A DNA stretch of 64,000 nucleotides, from the NCBI RefSeq assembly GCF_036174265.1, contig NZ_CP108055.1, positions 10,106,001 through 10,170,000 on the forward strand. The letters run 5' to 3'. The notes beneath the pieces are model-generated. The model had not been told where the DNA came from and made no database searches. It saw nothing but the letters and a program-made list of their open reading frames with translations. The position numbers and the translations under genes are program-made. Below, piece by piece: positions 55,176 to 64,000 of the stretch; the stretch's first letter is position 1; each line of letters begins with the position of its first letter. This DNA comes from Streptomyces sp. NBC_00285. GTDB taxonomy: Bacteria > Actinomycetota > Actinomycetes > Streptomycetales > Streptomycetaceae.

Positions 55176-56283
55176 AGCGGCTCAGCTCGTCCGTCGCCGT
55201 CATCCGGTGCTGGACACGCGCGAACAGCGCCGGATCCCGCATGAAGGCGAGGAACAACAGGCCCCGGTCGTCCGGCCCGGAGTCGTAGCTGTAGCCCCGG
55301 CGCAGTATCCGCGCGCCGGCGTCCAGCCGGGGACTGGCCGCCCGTACATGGGACCCCAGCGGGATCACGTACCGGCCCTGCGGTGTCTTCGCGAAGATGT
55401 CAACGTCGTCGTGCTCGTGGTGGCGTCCCAGCGGCGCCCCGCTCGCCCGGTGCCGCCCGATGATCCGCTCCTGCCGCTGCGTACTGAGCCGCGCGAACCC
55501 GGCCACATCGATGTGGACACGGCGCACGACGAGGAACGTGGCGTCGTCGGACCACACCCAGCGCTCGCACTCCTCGGGTGACGGTTGCTCCGTGCCGTCC
55601 TTGAAGCCGATCAGGTTGCGCGGTGTCCGCCCGGCCGGGGTCGGCGGCAGGAACCCGGTCTGCCGCCAACGCGGACGCAGGGTGTCGCCCGCCAGCCGGG
55701 TCAGCGCGCTCGCGGCGGCCGTCGTGACGCGCGGATCGTCGGCGCAGAGCTGGACCAGCAGATCACCGCCGCCGTACGCGGGGTCGAGCCGGTCGTCGGG
55801 GAACGGCGGCAGTTCGCGCAGCGCGGGCGGCGCGGCGACGCGCAGGAGCCGGGGGAGGCGGGGACCGATCGCCACGGTCGCGGTGAGCCGGGACTTCGCG
55901 GCGCCCCCGATCTCCGTGATGTCCTTCGCCTGTGCGGGACTTGGCGGCGGGCTTTCACCGTCGAGGGCCTGCGCCAGGGCCCGCGTCCACCGCCCGAACA
56001 CCTCCCGCAGTGCCCGCACGCCGCCCGCTGCCCGTAGCGCCGGGGCGAGGTCGTACGCCAGGACGAGCGCGGCCATCTGCTGAGGTGTCGTCACGCCGGC
56101 CTGGCGCGGGCCCCGGAAACCGAACGCCGGCGGGCCCGCGCCGGCGGGACGGGAACGTGCGTGGTCGGCGCATGCGGAGGTGGAGGCGGTGAGGGCACCG
56201 AGGGCTGCGGCGCGGGTCAGAACGTCCCGGCGGGCGGGGGCCGACGCGCCGTCGGGCGTGGGAAAAGCGGCATGTGCTGTCAT
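55090..56283 (-). CDS. Dyp-type peroxidase, Tat-exported
   Basis: The 397-residue haem peroxidase has a twin-arginine start (RRDVLTRAAALGAL, residues 18-31) ending near a possible lipid-modified C38. The DyP motif GFKDG has the catalytic aspartate D229, the proximal haem histidine H312 is in GSHVRAASP and the distal arginine in ILRRGYSY. This resembles EfeB/DyP of actinobacteria, but no efeU or efeO lies nearby, so an iron-uptake role is not supported. Convergent overlap with the transpeptidase at the 3' end. Confidence 0.9.
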   Translation of the reverse strand: MTAHAAFPTPDGASAPARRDVLTRAAALGALTASTSACADHARSRPAGAGPPAFGFRGPRQAGVTTPQQMAALVLAYDLAPALRAAGGVRALREVFGRWTRALAQALDGESPPPSPAQAKDITEIGGAAKSRLTATVAIGPRLPRLLRVAAPPALRELPPFPDDRLDPAYGGGDLLVQLCADDPRVTTAAASALTRLAGDTLRPRWRQTGFLPPTPAGRTPRNLIGFKDGTEQPSPEECERWVWSDDATFLVVRRVHIDVAGFARLSTQRQERIIGRHRASGAPLGRHHEHDDVDIFAKTPQGRYVIPLGSHVRAASPRLDAGARILRRGYSYDSGPDDRGLLFLAFMRDPALFARVQHRMTATDELSRFTEHRGSAVAYVLPGALAGEDLGARLLA

Positions 56284-56349
56284 AAGAGTGAAAGGGACGA
56301 TACATCTTCGATCGTGCCAAACATTCTTTTTACGCGAATCGGACGGACC

Positions 56350-57693
56350 GTGTCCCGGCGAACCATCGCCCGGGGCCTGCTCGTCGCCGTCTGTCTCCTC
56401 ACCGGCGCCAGTGCCTGTACGGCCTTTTCGCCCGAGGGCTCCGGCGGGGCCGCGCCGGCCTCGGTCGTGCGGGTGCCGCAGGACACCGACTCCCTTCAGG
56501 AGGCGGTCGACCGGGTCGGTGAGGGCGGTCTCGTCCTGGTGTCACCCGGCGTCTACCGGCAGAGCGTGACCGTCTCGAAGGCGCGGGTGGTGCTGCGCGG
56601 CCTCGACCGCTCCCGGGTGGTCGTCGACGGGGAGTTCGAGCGCGCCAACGGCATCACCGTGACCGGCGCGGGCTCCGTCGTGGAGAACCTGACCGTCCGC
56701 AATAACCTCGCCAACGGTCTCCTGTTCACCGGCGTCACCGACCAGGCCGCTCTGGAGGCGGGCCGTGCCGGCGGCTCGGCGTACGACCCCCTCGACACCG
56801 TCAAATTCCCCCCGCTGAAGGGCTTCCGGGCCTCTTACGTCACCGCGTACAACAACGCGCTGTACGGCATCTACGCCTTCGATGCCCGAAGCGGGATCAT
56901 CGAGCACTCCTACGCCTCCGGACACGCCGACTCCGGGATCTACGTCGGCCAGTGCCGTCCCTGCGACACGGTCGTGCAGCACAACACCGTCGAGCACAAC
57001 GCGGTGGGCCTGGAAGTCACCAACGCCTCCGAACGCCTCTATCTGCTGGGCAACCGGGCGAGCCGCAACCGGGTCGGCCTGACCCTCAACTCCAACGACC
57101 TGGAGGCGCTCGGCCCGCAGCACGGCGCCGTCATCGCGGGCAACACGCTCACCGACAACAACGACGACGCCAGTCCCGAGCAGGCTGATGGCGGCTTCGG
57201 CATCGGCATCGGCGCGGGCGGCGGGCGCGCCAACGTCATCGAGCGAAACCTGATCAGCGGCAACAGGGCGGCCGGGGTGCTGCTGAGCGACGTACAGGGC
57301 TATCCGGCGCGCGCCAACACCGTGCGCGCCAACCGGGTCACCGCCAACGGCACCGATCTGGTCCTGGCCACCGGCACCCCGGCCGGCAACTGCTTCACCG
57401 GCAACGGGGAGTCGCTCACCAGCCCGGCGCGCCTGCCGCGCGAGACACACTGCGCAAAGGGCACCCGGGGCGCTGCAGGGCAGGAGCCGGACACCGGGCT
57501 GGTCCGCGACCCCCTGGGCCACCCGACCCCCGTCCAGGCACCCCCCGGCCTCTCCTTCCAGGACGTACCGGCACCGCCGAGCCAGCGGTCAATGCCGCAG
57601 GCCACTACGACTGCGGCACACCCGGCGGTAGACCTACCGGGCAAGGTGAGCTGGAGCGAGTTCAAGCTGCCGGGCGCGAAGGGCGCCCTTTAG
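56350..57693 (+). CDS. Right-handed parallel beta-helix repeat lipoprotein
   Basis: The 447-residue exported protein has a lipobox ASAC ending near C23, then a NosD/PbH1-type beta-helix with repeated short N-rich turns (VENLTVRNNLANGLLF, VVQHNTVEHNAVGLEV, LLGNRASRNRVGLTL, VIERNLISGNRAAGVLL). Such helices bind polysaccharide or act as lyases or scaffolds. A GTG at 56350 gives a proper signal peptide; an in-frame GTG at 56314 is possible. It diverges from the peroxidase, 66 bases apart. Confidence 0.85.
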   Translation: MSRRTIARGLLVAVCLLTGASACTAFSPEGSGGAAPASVVRVPQDTDSLQEAVDRVGEGGLVLVSPGVYRQSVTVSKARVVLRGLDRSRVVVDGEFERANGITVTGAGSVVENLTVRNNLANGLLFTGVTDQAALEAGRAGGSAYDPLDTVKFPPLKGFRASYVTAYNNALYGIYAFDARSGIIEHSYASGHADSGIYVGQCRPCDTVVQHNTVEHNAVGLEVTNASERLYLLGNRASRNRVGLTLNSNDLEALGPQHGAVIAGNTLTDNNDDASPEQADGGFGIGIGAGGGRANVIERNLISGNRAAGVLLSDVQGYPARANTVRANRVTANGTDLVLATGTPAGNCFTGNGESLTSPARLPRETHCAKGTRGAAGQEPDTGLVRDPLGHPTPVQAPPGLSFQDVPAPPSQRSMPQATTTAAHPAVDLPGKVSWSEFKLPGAKGAL

Positions 57694-57766
57694 GGGCGCG
57701 AGGCTGTACCGATGTGCGGCTGCGCCGCGTGGGCGCGACAAGCCACAACCCACCCGCACCCGCCAC

Positions 57767-58600
57767 TCACCGCTCTCCCCATGGCGCGCCCGGCAGAACA
57801 ACCCCCCGCACCCGAACCCCACCCAGATCCATGGTGATCCTCCGGCCCCCACCGAGATCCACCCGAACACGCCGCATACCCCCCTGCTCGTCGATCCAGT
57901 ACGACAGCGGAGAACGCTCACCACGAGACCCGGCCGGCGACGCGGACGCGTTGGGCCGGGGCCGCGGCCCCGAGAAGACGTCGTAGCGCCGACCGTCCAC
58001 GCGCTCGTCGCGCAACCGCAACGGGCCCGACTGCGCGAGCAGCTGCGCGTTGTCGGGCCGGTCGGCGCCCAGCGACAGGGCCAGTTTCAGGGCGGTGTCG
58101 AGCGGCGCGGCGCCGAACGCGCGGCGTGTCCACGCCGTCGCCTTCAGGTGTCCCGCCGCGCGCAGCGCACTCTCGACGGGAGCCGTGGGGGACGCCCCGT
58201 CGGCGACCGCCAGCCCGCTCTGGTCCCAGGCGAGCAGTCCGCCGTCCGGACGTCCGGCGCCTGTCACCTCGTACCACCCGACGGCCCGGTGTCTGCGATG
58301 GTCGACGACGGCGCGTACCACGGCGGTGCCGTCGCCCGACGGCGCGTGGACGGTGATCTCCGAGGGGCTGATCCGGTACGTGCGGAAGCGTGCCAGGGCC
58401 AGGCGCTGGGCCTCCTCGACGGAGAGGGGCCGGGGGCCGGAATCGCCGCCGCCGGTGAGCAGGAGGCCGGAGCAGGCCGCCGCCGCGGCAAGGACGCCCA
58501 GCGCCCACCAGGCCCGCCTCACCCTGCGCGTCCTCGGCATCCTCGGAGTCCTCGGCGTTCTGGGTGTCTTCTCGGTCGTGCCACTCGTGATGCGTCGCAT
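57767..58600 (-). CDS. Membrane-anchored protein of unknown function
   Basis: The 277-residue protein has a basic, repetitive N-terminus (TPRTPRTPRMPRTRR), one membrane helix (about 30-50) and an extracellular domain. The domain contains LSVEEAQRLALARFRTYRIS and a late WIDEQGGMRRVRVDLGGGRR, resembling LolA/YcnI-like lipid-carrier folds in strand pattern. I cannot assign a family. It follows the large surface protein on the same strand, but a strong terminator separates them. Confidence 0.65.
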   Translation of the reverse strand: MRRITSGTTEKTPRTPRTPRMPRTRRVRRAWWALGVLAAAAACSGLLLTGGGDSGPRPLSVEEAQRLALARFRTYRISPSEITVHAPSGDGTAVVRAVVDHRRHRAVGWYEVTGAGRPDGGLLAWDQSGLAVADGASPTAPVESALRAAGHLKATAWTRRAFGAAPLDTALKLALSLGADRPDNAQLLAQSGPLRLRDERVDGRRYDVFSGPRPRPNASASPAGSRGERSPLSYWIDEQGGMRRVRVDLGGGRRITMDLGGVRVRGVVLPGAPWGER

Positions 58601-58617
58601 GGAATGTCTCTACATGC

Positions 58618-58659
58618 GGGCGGGCCGCGTACCGGTCGACACCGGTACGCGGCCCGCCC
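58618..58659. terminator. 19-bp perfect stem terminator of the SdrD-like gene
   Basis: The stem 58618-58636 pairs perfectly with 58641-58659 around a CGAC tetraloop, with GGGCGGGCCGCG as the outer part of the left arm. It is 48 bases downstream of the leftward SdrD-like gene, the expected place for its terminator, and just before the start of the next gene. Confidence 0.8.
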
Positions 58660-58706
58660 CGCGTCACCCTCCCGGGTGCGCGGCCATCACTCCACCAGGC
58701 AGGGCG

Positions 58707-61700
58707 TCAGCACTTCTTGCCCTTGCACGGCTCACCTCGCTTGTTGGCGATCTTCACGATCAGCCCTTCGCTGCCCGTGCCGTTGGCCAGGGTCAGCCGG
58801 TAGGGGCCAAAGACCGGGTTGTCCGGCAGGACGTAGCCCTCGGGGACGTCCTTCTCCACGAGGTAGTACGTGCCGATCCGGTTGCCGTCGAAGGAGCACA
58901 TGCCCGTCCGGCCGCTGACACAGTCGCCGACCATCCGGTCCTTGTGGGCGCCGCCCCGCTGGAGGCCGGAGGTGCCGTTGCTGTCGAGCCACAGCTGGAA
59001 GACCGCGCCGCGCAGCGGCTCGCCGGTCTTCTTGTCGGTCTTGACGACCGTCAGCGCCAAGTCCTCGACCAGGCCCGCGTCGAGGGTGAGGTCCTGACGG
59101 TTGCCCGGGCCGAGGGTGACGACGGGGGAGCAGCCGGTGGTCGGGACGATGACCGAGTCGTCACCCTTGCCGCCCGCGTTCTGCTTGGTCCAGGCGTAGC
59201 CGGCCGGCTTCACGAAGCAGACCTTGTACTTGCCGTCGGCCAGCTTGTCGAAGAGGTATTTGCCGCCCTCGTCGGTCTTGACGGTCTTCAGCAGGTCGCC
59301 GTTGTCGTTGTACAGGTTGACGGTGACGTTCGGCGCCGGGGGCTCGCCGTGGTCCTGGATGCCGTTGCCGTTGGTGTCGTACCAGACGTAGTCGCCCAGC
59401 TTGTTGACCGGGCCGACCAGGCCTGCGTCGACCGTGTGGTTGACGTAGCCGGGGTCGCCGACGCTGACCGTGGTCCGGCCCGCCGAGTCGACGTTCGAGT
59501 CGAGCGCGCGGTCGGAACCGGCCGCCTGCTGGGTCCACTTCAGCTCGGCGAGCGTCGGGGAGCCGGGCAGCGTCGCCGGGTTGATGCCGCTGTAGTCGAA
59601 GGTGGCCGCGTACGCCGTGTTCGGCTTCAGGCCCTCCTCCGTGCCCAGGTAGTACTCGCCGTTCGCGTCGGTCGTGGCGGTCAGCGGCGGCCCGGTCGGC
59701 GGACTCAGCGTGACGACGACGCCCGCGACGGGCGGCTCGGACGGGTCCTGGATGCCGTTGCCGTTCGAGTCGTACCAGACCCGGTTGCCGATCTGGACGG
59801 GCGCCTGGTCGCAGACGAGCTCCAGGTCGGCGAGACCGTTGGCCTTGCCGAACAGGTTCTGGGGGAGGGGGGTGGAGGTGTCATAGGTGGGCTGCACCAG
59901 GAGGTTGCCCTCGATCGCTCCGCTGTCCGCGGTCCAGCTGCGGACGCCCTGCTCGTAGGCGTTGATCGGGTCGTAGACCGTGCCCCACAACTTGTCGCGG
60001 TTCGGCTGGAGTGCCGTGGCGCCCTGGCCGACCTGGTCGTGGACCGCGTCATTGAGGACCGTGGAGTCGTTGTAGAACTCGCCGCCGCCCGGGCCCTCGG
60101 TGTTGTCCGCAAGATTGCCTTTCAGCGAACCGCAGGAGCCGTTGTTCTCCAGCGTGTACGTCGTCCCGGACTTGCAGGCGCGCAGCACGTCGCCGGCGGC
60201 GATGCCGGTGACCAGCGGCTCCGTCGCGCTGTTGTACGCGTACGTGTAGGTCCCCGTCATGTCGCCGAAGCGGTCGCGGTAGCCCAGCACCAGGTCGCCG
60301 TTGTCGGCGATCTCGATGTTGGACAGCATCGGCTGCGGCGCGGAGATGAAGGAGTGCTCCTCCCGAGCCGGCACGCGCTCGTTCCAGGCCTCCCACATGC
60401 CGCTCATGCGCTGGCCGACCGTGGAGGGCTTGGTGCAGCGGAAGTTGGTGGCCGGATCACCGGTGAACCGGTAGGCGCAGCCGCGGGGGTAGTCCAGCGC
60501 GTGCGTGAAGATCTCGCTGAACGCGCCGTTCTTGAACTCGTAGACGTGCGCGCTCAGTTGCCCCGGGTTGCCCCACGCGAGGTCCGAGGTGACGGTCGTC
60601 TCGGCGCCGCACACCCCGCCGACCAGGACGCGCTTGCCGCGCACGCCGATGCCGTACGGGTGCCACTGGCCGACACAGGCCTGCGGCCTCGGGATGTCGT
60701 ACGACGTCTGCGTGCCGGGCGTGACGGAGTCGCCGGAGCCCGTGATGGCCACGCTGTACAGCTTGGAGTCGCTGAGGTTGACCGCGTACAGCGTCTTGCC
60801 GTCGCCGGAGACGTCGACGTCTCCGATGCCCTCGCGGCCGACCTTGCTGTAGACGGCGTTGTCGTGCAGCAGGTTGTCGGTGGTCTCGTGCGCGGTGAGC
60901 GTGCCGGGCAGCGTGACGAAGGTGTCGACGGCGTTCTCGGTGCCGAACTGACGGTAGATCGTGTTGGTGGCGCCCGCCGGGCCGTAGGCCGTGTGCCGCT
61001 TGACCAGCGTGCCCATGTACTTGTTGCCGGTGCGGTCCACGCCGATGCCGAACACGGCCTGCTGCTTCGTGTTGTCGGTCAGCTGGGTGACGCCCCCGGA
61101 GGTGTTACCGGTGAAGCCCCCGCCGAAGGACACCAGGCCCTTGTACGTGTCGGGGGCATCCCCCTTGGCGAGGTTGCAGGTGACCAGGGTCGGGTTCTCC
61201 TGGCAGTACAGGCTGGGATCCCAGAAACCCGTGGTGTACGTGACGTCCGTACCACCGGAGACGTCGACGAAGCCGACGCTGCTGCGGATGACGTCGGCGC
61301 CCGCGCCCAGGCCCGCGACGGCGGGGGAGAGGTTGTCGGGGTCCGGGTTGGCGACCTGGACGCGGTACTTGCCGCCCGTGAGCTCGGTCGTGGCCGCGAA
61401 GGTGGCGGTGCCGTTGGCCCCGGTCGTCGCGTTCCGGACCTGGCCGGCGTCGTCCGTCAGGGTGACCCTGACGCCGGCGAGGCCCGGTTCCAGCACGCTG
61501 TCGTACGCGCCGTCCGCGTCCACCTCGGTGACGACCCGCACGGTCAGGGTGCCGTCACTGGGAGCGGCGGCCCGTGCGGTTGCGGCGAGCGGGCCGAGCC
61601 CGGTGACCGCGAGGGCCGGTGAACCGGTCGCGATCAGCGCGAGGCTCAGACCGGTCAGACCGGCGAGCCGTCTCCGCCGTCCGGGCGGAGTGTCGTGCAG

Positions 61701-61742
61701 GCGCCGGCGCGAGGCGGCGGTACCTGGTTCTGCTCTGAACAC
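58707..61742 (-). CDS. Large secreted SdrD/SpaA-like surface protein
   Basis: The exported protein of about 1011 residues has a basic region and hydrophobic signal helix (LAGLTGLSLALIATGSPALA), then a CnaB-like strand domain. A long central region has repeated beta-propeller-like blades (GIGDVDVSGDGKTLYAVNLS). Two SdrD B-like repeats (VWYDSNGNGIQDPSEPP and VWYDTNGNGIQDHGEPP) carry calcium-site patterns. A SpaA/prealbumin-like domain follows (VVKTDKKTGEPLRGAVFQLW). The C-terminus ends in GEPCKGKKC with no LPXTG signal or membrane helix, so it would be released or attached by other means. GTG at 61742 (GAGGA upstream) is preferred to ATG 61775. Confidence 0.8.
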   Translation of the reverse strand: MFRAEPGTAASRRRLHDTPPGRRRRLAGLTGLSLALIATGSPALAVTGLGPLAATARAAAPSDGTLTVRVVTEVDADGAYDSVLEPGLAGVRVTLTDDAGQVRNATTGANGTATFAATTELTGGKYRVQVANPDPDNLSPAVAGLGAGADVIRSSVGFVDVSGGTDVTYTTGFWDPSLYCQENPTLVTCNLAKGDAPDTYKGLVSFGGGFTGNTSGGVTQLTDNTKQQAVFGIGVDRTGNKYMGTLVKRHTAYGPAGATNTIYRQFGTENAVDTFVTLPGTLTAHETTDNLLHDNAVYSKVGREGIGDVDVSGDGKTLYAVNLSDSKLYSVAITGSGDSVTPGTQTSYDIPRPQACVGQWHPYGIGVRGKRVLVGGVCGAETTVTSDLAWGNPGQLSAHVYEFKNGAFSEIFTHALDYPRGCAYRFTGDPATNFRCTKPSTVGQRMSGMWEAWNERVPAREEHSFISAPQPMLSNIEIADNGDLVLGYRDRFGDMTGTYTYAYNSATEPLVTGIAAGDVLRACKSGTTYTLENNGSCGSLKGNLADNTEGPGGGEFYNDSTVLNDAVHDQVGQGATALQPNRDKLWGTVYDPINAYEQGVRSWTADSGAIEGNLLVQPTYDTSTPLPQNLFGKANGLADLELVCDQAPVQIGNRVWYDSNGNGIQDPSEPPVAGVVVTLSPPTGPPLTATTDANGEYYLGTEEGLKPNTAYAATFDYSGINPATLPGSPTLAELKWTQQAAGSDRALDSNVDSAGRTTVSVGDPGYVNHTVDAGLVGPVNKLGDYVWYDTNGNGIQDHGEPPAPNVTVNLYNDNGDLLKTVKTDEGGKYLFDKLADGKYKVCFVKPAGYAWTKQNAGGKGDDSVIVPTTGCSPVVTLGPGNRQDLTLDAGLVEDLALTVVKTDKKTGEPLRGAVFQLWLDSNGTSGLQRGGAHKDRMVGDCVSGRTGMCSFDGNRIGTYYLVEKDVPEGYVLPDNPVFGPYRLTLANGTGSEGLIVKIANKRGEPCKGKKC

Positions 61743-62008
61743 TGTGTCCTCGTCTCGTGGAGCGAACACCCCCATCGAGCTATGTATGGGATCAATGAAG
61801 AAGATCGAATCGGCCCGTTCGGAGGAGAAGACGGATTATCGGACCGGCCGGGTGGGGCCATCAGGGTGGTGGCGGACGCTGCCGTGGTGATCTCGCGGGT
61901 GCATATGGGGTCCGTCAAGAGCGGGTGAGCGGCCCTATGGAAGCCGTCAACAGGGGCGGATCCGGCCCCGGAGGCGCTGAGCACGCACTGTCCGAACCGA
62001 TCCACACC

Positions 62009-62281
62009 TCACATCTCGCCACGAGCTCGCGATGACCGATCTGGCCTTCGTCGCCACCACGATTTCGCGTCGGTGTCCGCCGCGGCCTCGCTGCGGTCGT
62101 CACGGCAGGCGGCCCAGGCCAGGCAGGCGCCGGCACGGCGGGGCCAGCGCGACCAGCGTGGCGGACAGTCGAACCCCCTCAAACTGCCTGGAAGCCACAA
62201 CGCCAGCGCCACCGTCGCCACTTGCAGGACTGTGCAGATGATGGCTGCCCGGCGGATCCGCGATCGTTGCACCGGGCGCAT
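62009..62281 (-). CDS. Possible small membrane protein
   Basis: From ATG 62281 the frame reads RSRIRRAAIICTVLQVATVA and LALWLPGSL, a plausible membrane helix. It then becomes Trp/Arg-rich with poor protein character, which suggests either a frameshift near 62190 or a chance frame. No homology recognised. The surrounding 61776-62008 and 62282-62489 show no other gene. Confidence 0.3.
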   Translation of the reverse strand: MRPVQRSRIRRAAIICTVLQVATVALALWLPGSLRGFDCPPRWSRWPRRAGACLAWAACRDDRSEAAADTDAKSWWRRRPDRSSRARGEM

Positions 62282-62489
62282 GGTCGCCAGCCCGCCCCGT
62301 GACAGCCAGACGATCGTCACCTTCGGTGCCGGATCGTGACCGGACGTCGCATACCCAGCGCCGTACACAGACACAAAGGACGACCGTCCCTACTGCTGGA
62401 GGGCACCGCCCCTCACGTCCAGAACCGGGCCCGAGGGTCCGCGCCCCCTACCCACGGCTGGATCGCCACCCCGAGGACATCCCCGCCGG

Positions 62490-62560
62490 GACCACCGCGC
62501 CGCGATGTCGATGCACGCTCTGCAGCACACGTACGGGGTGACCTGGCAGACGGTCCGCAA
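62490..62560 (+). pseudogene. Small IS21-like istA fragment
   Basis: The frame RRDHRAAMSMHALQHTYGVT followed by WQTVRKA matches the N-terminal HTH region of IS21-like IstA, comparable to the fragment at about 43535-43700. Only about 25 residues remain. Confidence 0.45.
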
Positions 62561-62660
62561 GGCACCGGCGCTCCTGATTTCCCTCCGAGCGATGACTTTG
62601 CAAAGCCAGGCAGGTCCAAGTGGTCGAACACCAAGGCATCGCACTGCGCCAGGAGGAATT

Positions 62661-63494
62661 TTGACAGCCGATTCGACCGACATCGTCACGGCCCACACCC
62701 TTGAGGTCCCCGGCGCGCGCCTGCACTACGAGGTGCGCGGCCAGGGCCCCCTCATTGTGCTCGTCGGTGCCCCGATGGACGCCAGCGCCTTCGCACCGCT
62801 GGCCGACGTGCTCGCCGCTGATCACAGCGTGCTCACTACCGACCCGCGGGGCATCAACCGCAGCAAACTCGATGATCCCGACCAGGAATCCACCCCGCTC
62901 CTGCGCGCCGACGACCTCTCCCGGCTCCTGGCGCACCTGGACGCCGGCCCGGCCGCGGTTCTGGGCTCCAGCGGCGGCGCCGTCAGCGCACTGGCCCTGA
63001 CCCAATCTCATCCCGACCAGGTCCACACCGTCATCGCACACGAGCCCCCACTGGCCGAGCTGCTCGCCGATCGTCAGGAGCTCCATGCCCAGACCGACGA
63101 CATCATTGCCACCTACCTCACGGGTGATCTCATCGGCGCCTGGACCATGTTCATGATCCAGGCCAACATAACCCTGCCCACGGGCGCGATCGAGGCGATG
63201 TTCGGCGGGGTACGCGATCCGCAACACGTCGCGGACGAACACCGCTGGTTCGCCCACGAACTGCGGGCCACCACGCACTGGCAGCCCGACCTGACTGCTC
63301 TACGCTCGGCCGGCACCCGCATCGTGGTCGGCATCGGCGACGACTCAGCCGAACAGCAATGCGACCGCACTTCCCAGGCGCTCGCCCAGGCCCTTGGCAT
63401 CGAGCCGACATCCTTCCCCGGCGGTCACACCGGCTTCGTCGAGAATCCCGACGCCTTCGCCACCCGCTTGCGCGACGTCCTGCGCCAAAACTGA
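62661..63494 (+). CDS. Alpha/beta hydrolase
   Basis: The 277-residue protein has the strand and turn motifs of the fold: LIVLVGAPMDASAF, nucleophile S104 in LGSSGGAVSA, acid in VVGIGDDS and histidine in PGGHTGFVE. TTG start at 62661 is chosen because AGGAGGAATT lies directly upstream. The frame is open to 62505, but that part carries IS21-derived sequence. Actinobacterial homologues are annotated as hydrolases of unknown substrate, often under TetR control; no regulator is present here. Confidence 0.88.
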   Translation: MTADSTDIVTAHTLEVPGARLHYEVRGQGPLIVLVGAPMDASAFAPLADVLAADHSVLTTDPRGINRSKLDDPDQESTPLLRADDLSRLLAHLDAGPAAVLGSSGGAVSALALTQSHPDQVHTVIAHEPPLAELLADRQELHAQTDDIIATYLTGDLIGAWTMFMIQANITLPTGAIEAMFGGVRDPQHVADEHRWFAHELRATTHWQPDLTALRSAGTRIVVGIGDDSAEQQCDRTSQALAQALGIEPTSFPGGHTGFVENPDAFATRLRDVLRQN

Positions 63495-63614
63495 CCCCTG
63501 AAACGGCACCCCTGAGGGCGGTGTGCCAAAGCACCGTAGCTGTCACCGGCGGAGTCGGACGGCGCTGCCAGCTGGCCGTGGGTCGGCGACTGGGAGAGGG
63601 TCACCACCGACCTC

Positions 63615-63884
63615 ATGCAGCTCGTCCGTGCAGGGCAGTGTGACGCTCTCAGCCTCGGCTTGCCCGAGATCGGGCGTGCCCTCGTCTGCTCGGGCCCGGA
63701 CTCCGGCGTGCGTGCCCTCGATGTCGCCCACGCCGACCAGTCCAACACCTACGGGCCGAAAGAACATGCCGCAGTTCTGGCCGAGGTCGCCATGCTCCTC
63801 GCCTGCTTCGTCGCCGAGCGGGACTTTTGGCCGGGCGATGGCCTGCTGCCCCCGCTCGTGCGCCACAGGACTGAACGTCCGTAG
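63615..63884 (+). CDS. Hypothetical protein
   Basis: The 89-residue frame from ATG 63615 reads MQLVRAGQCDALSLGLPEIG, then a helical region ending RHRTERP. The frame is open upstream to 63541 (SPAESDGAASWPWVGDWERV looks coding), so it may be the end of a longer, truncated gene. No family recognised. Confidence 0.4.
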   Translation: MQLVRAGQCDALSLGLPEIGRALVCSGPDSGVRALDVAHADQSNTYGPKEHAAVLAEVAMLLACFVAERDFWPGDGLLPPLVRHRTERP

Positions 63885-63967
63885 CGCGAGGGCCGCTTAC
63901 GGTCAGAGCATGGACCTCGTCAGCATCGCGTACCCGCGCTTCTGCATCAGCTTGAGTTTTTACCTGT

Positions 63968-64000
63968 GTGCGGGAGCTCCTCGGCATGCCGGGGCTGAAA
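63968..64000 (+). CDS. Possible PucR-type regulator, first codons only
   Basis: The frame from GTG 63968 reads VRELLGMPGLK to the window edge, the usual opening of PucR-family regulators. Only 11 codons are visible, so this is tentative. An ATG at 63910 in another frame (MDLVSIAYPRF) is an alternative. Confidence 0.25.
   Translation, partial: MRELLGMPGLK

Noticed and set aside
55090..56283. Part of an EfeUOB iron-uptake operon
   Set aside because: The DyP protein is EfeB-like, but neither an EfeU permease nor an EfeO-type gene is adjacent.
58050..61622. Plus-strand open frame of 1190 codons
   Set aside because: Antisense shadow of the SdrD-like gene; the minus-strand protein has signal peptide and known domains while this one is Arg/Val/Gly-rich without any.

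Overview
The window is high-GC, densely packed actinobacterial DNA, most probably from the arm of a Streptomyces (or close relative) chromosome. The evidence is strong third-position GC bias, frequent GTG/TTG starts behind GGAGG-type ribosome sites, LacI/TetR/MmyB-type regulators, lipoprotein solute binders, a peptidase inhibitor I36 protein, a RacP-type gene, and DAP-type MurE. No rRNA, tRNA or CRISPR array was seen.

Layout. 0-4.6 kb: an unknown partial gene diverging from a membrane-anchored NB-ARC/TPR ATPase, an XRE/MmyB-type regulator diverging from an SDR oxidoreductase across a perfect inverted repeat, and a decayed transposase. 4.7-21.6 kb: a nearly complete myo-inositol catabolism locus. 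A nine-gene leftward operon (iolC, aldolase-like, iolB, iolD, mmsA, iolE-like, MFS porter, iolG, iolH) faces a LacI-type regulator. A second leftward operon encodes an inositol/sugar ABC transporter and two further Gfo/Idh/MocA dehydrogenases. The same palindrome (ACTAGCGCGCGCTAGT type) sits in both promoter regions, which suggests one regulator controls uptake and breakdown. 22-24 kb: an ISKra4-type transposase remnant and an orphan murE. 24.8-29 kb: a TetR gene with an amidase, an AtzG-like small partner, a broken MFS gene and a metallo-beta-lactamase-fold hydrolase. A shared operator-like element links the TetR promoter with the amidase/MFS divergent promoter.

29.4-39 kb: a frameshifted racP-like gene, then a LacI regulator preceded by four tandem 12-bp palindromic units, an oligosaccharide ABC importer without its own ATPase, a GH3 glycosidase and a GH32 fructosidase. 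Together these look like a regulated plant-glycan/fructan utilisation operon. 39-54 kb: a graveyard of mobile elements (ISAs1, IS200/IS605, IS21, IS110, IS4, ISL3 and tyrosine recombinase fragments). Interspersed are intact genes: inhibitor I36, methyltransferase, aldo/keto reductase, maleylpyruvate isomerase-like protein, Ppx/GppA, alpha/beta hydrolase and TetR. One IS605-type element with tnpA and tnpB is intact, and its ends can be fixed to the base because it splits a recombinase gene that reads in frame once the element is removed.

54-64 kb: exported and cell-envelope functions (L,D-transpeptidase, Dyp-type peroxidase, parallel beta-helix lipoprotein, a membrane-anchored hypothetical protein and a large SdrD/SpaA-like surface protein), then an alpha/beta hydrolase and the first codons of a possible PucR-type regulator at the window edge.
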